Source: Streptomyces broussonetiae (GTDB lineage: Bacteria > Actinomycetota > Actinomycetes > Streptomycetales > Streptomycetaceae). From it: a stretch of 64,000 bases of DNA. Below the pieces are notes generated by a model. The model worked only from the letters and a program-made list of their open reading frames with translations. It was not told the DNA's origin and made no database searches. Location: assembly GCF_009796285.1 (NCBI RefSeq), contig NZ_CP047020.1, positions 2,976,001 to 3,040,000 on the forward strand, in the 5' to 3' direction. Below, in pieces: positions 59,502-64,000 of the stretch; the stretch's first letter is position 1, and each line of letters opens with the position of its first letter. Position numbers and translations under genes: made by a program.

Positions 59502-59843
59502 TCAGCGGCTGTAGCGCATGAACGCCCGGACCATGTGGCAGGTGGTGGCGGACGGCGGGCGCATGCCGATGTCCTGCGCCGTGCTGCGGATCGTTGCGTC
59601 GGGGGCCTGGGACGGGAAATAGACGCCGGAGTCGAGCAGGGCTATGGCGAGGCGCATGGCCTTCAGCCGGCGGTTGTGCGTGACGTACCACTCGCGCGGC
59701 CGCCCGGCCGGCAGCGGGCACTTCGTCACGGGCTGGACGGGCGAGTCGAACAGAACGGGGTGCTGGGCGGTGGACTGGGTCCGGGACGGCTTCGGCTTCA
59801 GGGCGGCAGCGGGCACAGGCATCCTCCTGTCGCGGTCGGGCAC
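59502..59843 (-). CDS. Conserved hypothetical protein, about 105-113 aa
   Basis: A basic cytoplasmic protein I recognise only as widespread in Streptomyces. Central PAGRPREWYVTHNRRLKAMR and C-terminal STAQDIGMRPPSATTCHMVRA blocks; the Trp-Tyr-His and paired Arg residues look conserved. Three starts compete: GTG 59843, ATG 59822 (AGGAGG directly touching it), and GTG 59816 (AGGAGG at the ideal 6 bases). The spacing favours 59816 and a 105-residue product; I report the longest form. A strong terminator follows. Confidence 0.72.
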   Translation of the reverse strand: MPDRDRRMPVPAAALKPKPSRTQSTAQHPVLFDSPVQPVTKCPLPAGRPREWYVTHNRRLKAMRLAIALLDSGVYFPSQAPDATIRSTAQDIGMRPPSATTCHMVRAFMRYSR

Positions 59844-60029
59844 CGGCCGGACGGCCCGTCGATGCCCTCGAACACTGCCTCCAGTTTACTGCCCGGCACT
59901 GACATCGAGACAGTCCGCGGGATCAGCCGAACATCCAGGTGAGATGGTGAATTGATGTTCCGTCACCATCGATCCGCGTGGTGCCTGTGAGGCGGTGTCA
60001 TATTCGAACAAGGGGCATCGGCGGGGCGG

Positions 60030-61604
60030 TCAGTCCGGTCCGGTGCCGGCCGCCACGGCCCTGGCCCGCAACGCGCGTTTGTCCACTTTGCCGTTGCCGG
60101 TGAGCGGCAGGCGTTCCGTCCACCAGACCGTGGTCGGCCGGTGCGCCGGGGCGAGCTGCCGTGCCGCGATCGCGCACGCCTCGGCGGCGACGGACCGGCT
60201 TGCCCCGCGGCCGGGCGCCGGCACGAGGAAGGCACAGACCTCCTCGCCCGTCAGGGCACTGGGCCTACCGACCACGGCGGCCTGACCGACCGCAGGGTGC
60301 CGGGCGAGGGCGGCCTCGACGGGCAGGCTGTAGATGTTGTCCCCGTCGACCACCACCATGTCCTTGATCCGGTCGTCGAGGTAGAGATAGCCCTCGGCGT
60401 CGAGATGCCCGAGGTCGCCGGTGCGCAGCCACCCGTCGCGCAGCGCCTGCGCGGTGAGGTCGGGGCGCATCCAGTAGCCCGACATCCGGGCGGCCGACCG
60501 CACCCACACCTCGCCCACCCGGCCGGCGGGCAGCGGCCCCCCGGCATCCGAGACCTCCCGCACCTCGATCTCCACACCGGCCACCGGGCGCCCCACCGAG
60601 CCGAGCAGCCAGGGCCGGCCGGCGACGGCCGCCGTGTGATCGGCAGGGGTCAGCCGGGTGATGACCGCGGCCTCGGTCGCGCCGTAGCCCTGCTGCCAGC
60701 GGCAGCCCCAGGCGGTGACCGCCTGCCGCAGCCGCCGCGGCAGGACCGGCGCGGCGCCGTAGCTGATCTCTTCGAGGCCGGGAATTCCGTCGGCGGTCCG
60801 CGGATCCTCGAGCAACCGGTAGATCATGGGCGGCATCAGGTAGGTCGACGCCGGTCCAAGCCTCCGGCAGGCCTCCGCCAACCGCCCCGCGTCGAAGGCG
60901 GACAGCACCTCCACCCGGCCGCCGGCCCGCCACTGTTCGAGGCAGCGGCCGCCGGACCGCGCCGCCAGGGAGGTCACCGAGACGAAGGTCCCCGGGCCGT
61001 GGCGGCCTTCGGCGCTGCACGCACCCTGTCCGCCGGGGCGTGCCGCCAGCGCCCGGAAGGTGGTGGCGACGCCTTTGGGACGGCCGGTGGTGCCTCCCGT
61101 GTACGCCACGCGGGCCACGTCGTCCTCGCGGGCCGCGACCGGCACCGCGACCGCCTGACGGCGCGCGGCCCGCCGGAGCACCTCGGCCGCGGTCAGCCGC
61201 GGCACCCCCGTGTCCGGCACCGGTACGTCGTGCACGACCAGGCCGGGACGGCAGTCCCGGAGCACGTGTTGCGCACCGTGCACGGACGCGTCCAGCACCA
61301 CCAGGGTCAACCGCGCGCCGAGGACGTGGGCGGCGGTCCGCAGGAGCAGTGCCTGGGCCTGGTTCTCGCCGAGCACACACGCCAGACCGCAGCCGCGGCA
61401 CACCCCCGCGTCGGCCAGCACGCCGGCGATCCGGTAGACCTCGGCGAGCAGTGCGCCATGGTCGAGCACACGACCGCCGAGGCCCGCACCGCCCAGGGCC
61501 GGGCGGTCGGCATGGCCCTCCAGCGCCTCGATGAGCCGGGTCACGTATGTCGCCGCCACAGTCCCATGGAAGGCCGGGCGCGACCGTGTCGCAACACCAC
61601 CCAC
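60030..61604 (-). CDS. AMP-binding acyl-CoA ligase / adenylating enzyme
   Basis: 524 residues, ANL superfamily. Core motifs: YTGGTTGRPKG (P-loop, A3), GYGATEAAV (A5), TGDLGHLDAEGYLYLDDRIKD (A7/A8 region) and the C-terminal catalytic Lys in LPLTGNGKVDKRAL (A10). It adenylates a carboxylic acid and normally passes it to CoA or a carrier. No carrier protein, condensation or ketosynthase gene is near, so this is not a visible biosynthetic cluster. The substrate is unknown. The GTG at 61604 gives a Pro/Arg-rich leader; a start near VTRLIEALEGHADRPAL is possible. Confidence 0.88.
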   Translation of the reverse strand: MGGVATRSRPAFHGTVAATYVTRLIEALEGHADRPALGGAGLGGRVLDHGALLAEVYRIAGVLADAGVCRGCGLACVLGENQAQALLLRTAAHVLGARLTLVVLDASVHGAQHVLRDCRPGLVVHDVPVPDTGVPRLTAAEVLRRAARRQAVAVPVAAREDDVARVAYTGGTTGRPKGVATTFRALAARPGGQGACSAEGRHGPGTFVSVTSLAARSGGRCLEQWRAGGRVEVLSAFDAGRLAEACRRLGPASTYLMPPMIYRLLEDPRTADGIPGLEEISYGAAPVLPRRLRQAVTAWGCRWQQGYGATEAAVITRLTPADHTAAVAGRPWLLGSVGRPVAGVEIEVREVSDAGGPLPAGRVGEVWVRSAARMSGYWMRPDLTAQALRDGWLRTGDLGHLDAEGYLYLDDRIKDMVVVDGDNIYSLPVEAALARHPAVGQAAVVGRPSALTGEEVCAFLVPAPGRGASRSVAAEACAIAARQLAPAHRPTTVWWTERLPLTGNGKVDKRALRARAVAAGTGPD

Positions 61605-61650
61605 CCGGGGCGGAACCCGGTCCCGGCACCCGCGCCAGACCGTTCTCGCC

Positions 61651-61656
61651 TACCGT
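61651..61656 (+). promoter_or_regulatory. -10 box of leaderless promoter for the ArsC-like gene
   Basis: TACCGT ends 6 bases before the ATG at 61663; no Shine-Dalgarno sequence. Confidence 0.42.
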
Positions 61657-61662
61657 GTCCGC

Positions 61663-62031
61663 ATGGAAATCTGGATCAATCCGGCCTGCTCCAAGTGCCG
61701 CAGCGCCATCAGCCTGCTCGACGCCGAAGGGACCGAGTACACCGTCCGCCGCTATCTGGAGGACGTGCCGAGCGCGGACGAGATCAGGGCCGTCCTCGAG
61801 CGGCTGAACCTCGAGCCGTGGGACGTCACCCGCGCCCAGGAGGCCGATGCCAAGGAGCTGGGACTCAGGGACTGGGCGCGGGACGCGAGCACACGCGAGC
61901 GGTGGATCACCGCGCTCGCCGAGCACCCGAGGCTCATCCAACGCCCGATCATCACCGCCGAGGACGGCACGGCCCTGGTGGCCCGCACCGAGGAGGCCGT
62001 ACGGGAGGCCCTTTCCCGCACCAAGGGCTGA
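61663..62031 (+). CDS. ArsC/Spx-family arsenate reductase-like protein
   Basis: 122 residues, thioredoxin-like fold. Active-site region NPACSKCRSAI with Cys9 and Cys12, then RYLEDVPSADEIRAVL and the family segment HPRLIQRPIITAEDGTALV, whose Arg contacts the oxyanion in ArsC. No arsR, arsB or acr3 gene is adjacent, so an arsenic role is not supported by context; it may be a general thiol reductase or Spx-like regulator. Divergent from the acyl-CoA ligase-like gene. Confidence 0.9.
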   Translation: MEIWINPACSKCRSAISLLDAEGTEYTVRRYLEDVPSADEIRAVLERLNLEPWDVTRAQEADAKELGLRDWARDASTRERWITALAEHPRLIQRPIITAEDGTALVARTEEAVREALSRTKG

Positions 62032-62150
62032 GCCGGGCCCAACTCCCGTGTGGTGCAGGTCACTTCGATGACTGCGGCGACGGCTGAGTCAGCGCGTTCG
62101 GTATCTCGTACATAGCGGCGTACGCTCCCCTACCTCTTCAGGAGGCGCGC

Positions 62151-62861
62151 ATGTCGCGCAGGAGAACTCTCGGCACGAAGAAGAAGATCGCGCTGCTCGC
62201 CAGTGCGGCGGCGGTGGCGGGTGGCGGGGCCTTCGCTCTGGCCACCACCTCCAACGCCGCCCAGCCCGCGCAGCACGCGAAGACCCTGTCCGCCGGGGAC
62301 TCGACCGTCTGCCAGGGCCTCGCCACCGCGCTCGGCAACAACGAGCGGTTCATCGCCGGACAGCAGGCCAACCCGGACGCCCAGTCGGCGGCCCGGATCG
62401 CCAACCGGCAGGCGGTGATCGCGCAGATCAAGGTCCAGCAGAAGGCGGCAGGCTGCACCGTTGGGGAGTCGGCTCAGGGCTCCCAGTCGGCGCAGGGCGG
62501 CCAGTCCCAGGGGCAGAGCGCACAGCCCTCGCAGTCCGCCGCCGCAAGCGGCGGCACCGGCGCGGGCAGCGGCGCCAGTGCGGGCAGCAGCACCGGTGCC
62601 GCGTCCGCCTCCGGCCAACAGGTCTGCAACGGCTCCACGGTGACCCTCTCCGGGGAAGCCGGCGCCCCGGCCGCCTCCAGCAACCAGTTCCCGGCGGGGA
62701 CGACCCTGAAGGTCACCAACCTGGACAACAACAAGTCCACGACGGTGAAGGTCACCTCGGTCTCCGGCAGCTGCGTCCTGCTCAACAACGCGGCCTTCGA
62801 ACAGGTCAGGGAGCCGGGCAAGTTCCTCATCCGCCACGCCCGGATCGAGAAGGTGGGGTGA
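62151..62861 (+). CDS. Secreted protein with Ser/Gln/Gly-rich linker
   Basis: 236 residues, unknown function. A signal peptide (1-37, KKKIALLASAAAVAGGGAFA then ATTSNAA as cleavage site), a helical domain (40-105) with one Cys on each side (STVCQGL, AAGCTVG), a low-complexity linker (105-160), and a C-terminal beta domain whose Cys pair (QQVCNGSTVTL, SGSCVLLNN) could form a disulfide. The end, PGKFLIRHARIEKVG, resembles a barwin/RlpA-like double-psi barrel in outline, but the catalytic residues are not clear. AGGAGG site before the ATG. Confidence 0.82.
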   Translation: MSRRRTLGTKKKIALLASAAAVAGGGAFALATTSNAAQPAQHAKTLSAGDSTVCQGLATALGNNERFIAGQQANPDAQSAARIANRQAVIAQIKVQQKAAGCTVGESAQGSQSAQGGQSQGQSAQPSQSAAASGGTGAGSGASAGSSTGAASASGQQVCNGSTVTLSGEAGAPAASSNQFPAGTTLKVTNLDNNKSTTVKVTSVSGSCVLLNNAAFEQVREPGKFLIRHARIEKVG

Positions 62862-62864
62862 GGC

Positions 62865-63640
62865 TCAGGAGAACCAGTCACCGGACAGGAACGCGGTGAT
62901 ACGGCCCGCCAGGTCGCCCGGAGCCGACTGCGCCAGCGCCTGATGGGAGACGCCCGGCAGCACCCCCTGTCCACGCCCGGACAGGTGCCCCCGCCCGAGC
63001 GAAGTCGAGAGCGGGGGAGGGTCCTGCTGTTCGCGGCCACGAGCAGCAGGACCCGCGTCTGCAGCACCCGCAGCGCGTCCGGTGCCGGACGCCGCGGGGT
63101 GAGGGCCGCAGCAGCATCGGCAGGGCGTGCAACAGGTACGCCGCCTTGAACCCGGCGAAACACCCGGTCGGGTCCAGGAGGAACAGGCGGCGCACCCGGC
63201 CGGGCGCCCCACAGGGTGTGGTGCAGGGCGATCCAGCCGCCGTACGAGTGCCCGCCCAGGTCGGCCTCATCGGCGCCCGGGCCGTCCGTCAGCGCGTCCG
63301 GCCGGGCGGACAGGTCCCGACCGCACGGGGGTGGCGGTCGGCGGCCGGGACGCTCGGGCGGGGCGCGCCGATCAGGTCGACGGCGTACACCCGGCGGACC
63401 CGGGCGAGGGCGACGGCCAGGCCGTACCAGGAGACGGAGGTCGCCGACCCGCTGCCCGGGAGCAGCAGCAGCGGGGGCGCGGACCGCAGGCGTTGACGCG
63501 GGTGTCCCCGAAAGGGGTGCGGACGGTCAGCGCCTCGCGCTCGGCGGGCCGCCGCGCGAGCACCCTGTCGTACACCTTCCGGAAACGCTCACTGTCGTAC
63601 GCGCCGCGTCCGCCGTATCCGCACCACCGTCGGACTCGGC
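62865..63640 (-). pseudogene. Decayed alpha/beta hydrolase gene
   Basis: Reading leftwards and changing frame, all parts of a hydrolase appear: N-terminal SERFRKVYDRVLARRPAER and TPFGDTRVNACGP; strand and oxyanion turn PPLLLLPGSGSATS; YAVDLIG; the nucleophile elbow GGHSYGGWIAL; RVRRLFLLDPTGCFAGF; ALRVLQTRVLLLVAANS; and the catalytic-His segment VLPGVSHQALAQSAP, ending ITAFLSGDWFS at 62865. At least four frame changes and a stop are needed. The catalytic Ser and His codons remain, so decay is recent or the indels are sequencing errors. Its divergent neighbour, a MarR gene, is also broken. Confidence 0.75.
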
Positions 63641-63826
63641 CTGCACAGCGCCCGGTTCGCGCAGCACCACGGCATGCACCCGACGGACGTACGCGCCCTG
63701 ATCGCCCTCGTGGACGCCGGGCGGGCCGGTACGGAGACGACCCGCTTCCTGGACAGCGTCCGGGAAGCCGCGGTGACCGAGAACGCCCCGGCACCGCGTG
63801 AGTCGCGCCACAGAAACACCAGGTAA
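63602..63826 (+). pseudogene. Internally deleted MarR-family regulator
   Basis: In one frame the sequence reads GLHSARFAQHHGMHPTDVRA and LIALVDAGRAG, the start of a MarR winged-helix domain, then passes directly to TTRFLDSVREAAVTEN, which looks like a MarR C-terminal helix, and stops at 63826. The recognition helix and wing are missing and no start codon is present upstream. A MarR gene divergent from an alpha/beta hydrolase is a common arrangement. Its stop codon now lies in the GlnR-type operator of glnII. Confidence 0.6.
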
Positions 63827-63871
63827 CACGGGGTTCACATTCGAGCAATGGCCGGGAAACCGCCTGTTGAC
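63823..63871 (+). promoter_or_regulatory. GlnR-type operator upstream of glnII
   Basis: Five half-site-like pentamers at an exact 11-bp period: GTAAC (63823), TTCAC (63834), GCAAT (63845), GAAAC (63856) and TTGAC (63867). This is one more than the four at glnA and less close to consensus. It lies about 100-145 bp before the glnII start. Confidence 0.75.
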
Positions 63872-63968
63872 AAGCTGCCGGGCAGTTCCACGCGGCGCCC
63901 CAGTGCCGCAGCGCCGCAGCACCCGCGCCGACGAGTGCGCCCGACCCACCCCTAAGGACGTGGCCCCC

Positions 63969-64000
63969 GTGACCTTCAAGGCTGAGTACATCTGGATCGA
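63969..64000 (+). CDS. glnII: Glutamine synthetase type II, start only
   Basis: The first ten codons from GTG at 63969 read MTFKAEYIWI, the start of Streptomyces GlnII, a eukaryote-like octameric/decameric glutamine synthetase. AAGGA lies about 10 bases upstream. The rest is outside the window. The GlnR-type half-sites upstream and glnA 9 kb before support the call. Confidence 0.85.
   Translation, partial: MTFKAEYIWI

Noticed and set aside
61663..62031. An arsenic-resistance operon
   Set aside because: Only an ArsC/Spx-like protein is present; no arsR, transporter or other ars gene nearby.
60030..62861. A natural-product gene cluster around the acyl-CoA ligase-like gene
   Set aside because: No ketosynthase, condensation, carrier or tailoring genes are adjacent; a lone ANL enzyme is not enough.
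1..64000. CRISPR arrays, prophage, insertion sequences, tRNA or rRNA genes
   Set aside because: I looked for regular spaced repeats, integrases, transposases and cloverleaf or rRNA stretches and recognised none; tandem repeats seen are short and coding or intergenic.

Overview
The window is a high-GC actinobacterial chromosome segment, almost certainly Streptomyces. The evidence is the strong G/C bias at third codon positions, many GTG starts, many start codons placed 6-8 bases after a TAnnnT-like -10 box (leaderless transcripts), Streptomyces-type dispersed hairpins, and a gene order I recognise from the S. coelicolor SCO2150-SCO2210 region. The backbone (ctaC/D/F, PfkB kinase, IscA-type protein, DUF3043, cobT, cobS, pepA, E2 acyltransferase, TIGR01777 SDR, lipB, lipA, DUF4191, RDD, glnA) also runs parallel, from memory, to the Mycobacterium tuberculosis Rv2199c-Rv2220 region. 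This is therefore chromosomal core. I see no prophage, insertion sequence, CRISPR array, rRNA or tRNA.

Layout. 0-5 kb: end of a receiver-like gene, an L,D-transpeptidase, and the aa3 oxidase operon ctaC-ctaD-ctaF, read leftwards with 4-base overlaps. 5-11.5 kb: a cysteine desulfurase fused to a TusA domain, a PfkB kinase, two uncharacterised proteins, an Fe-S carrier and nadA. 11.6-18.5 kb: an RND exporter with a two-component system, a decayed gene, and pspA-pspAA. 18.8-25.2 kb: DUF3043 protein, methyltransferases, a PDZ protease lipoprotein, and the cobamide genes cobU (fused to a metallo-beta-lactamase-like domain) and cobT. 25.3-30.1 kb: an MprF-like protein with a rhomboid-like partner, a further membrane protein, cobS and an RDD protein, followed by a second decayed gene. 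30.9-39.9 kb: pepA, lpdA, E2, a GntR regulator and aceE, which together form a complete pyruvate dehydrogenase set. 39.9-49 kb: WYL regulator, DUF4240 protein, PGRP amidase, MarP protease, GNAT, SDR, FAD oxidoreductase and an NsdA-like regulator. 49-55.2 kb: lipB, lipA, DUF4191, flavin reductase, RDD and glnA. 55.2-64 kb: GlxA-type regulator with a divergent isochorismatase-like hydrolase, htpX-pspAB, small membrane proteins, an acyl-CoA ligase-like enzyme, an ArsC-like protein, a secreted protein, a decayed hydrolase/MarR pair, and the start of glnII.

Functional themes. (1) Oxidative central metabolism: terminal oxidase, pyruvate dehydrogenase, and lipoate synthesis and attachment. (2) Sulfur and Fe-S supply (desulfurase-TusA, IscA-type carrier) beside Fe-S users (NadA, LipA). 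(3) Envelope maintenance: PspA/PspAA and, 40 kb away, HtpX/PspAB; L,D-transpeptidase; PGRP amidase; MarP; MprF-like protein. (4) Nitrogen: glnA and glnII, each preceded by GlnR-type half-sites at an exact 11-bp period. (5) Late cobamide assembly (cobU, cobT, cobS), with no cobalamin riboswitch recognised.

The best leads for something undescribed are regulatory DNA: a helically phased TG(C/T)GACC array before an FAD oxidoreductase, a perfect palindrome inside the aceE promoter, paired dyads around the nadA promoter, and two dyads between lipA and a small gene. Other leads are the split Psp system, the MprF-like/rhomboid-like operon, two domain fusions, and four decayed genes. All calls come from reading the sequence and from memory of families; no database search was run.
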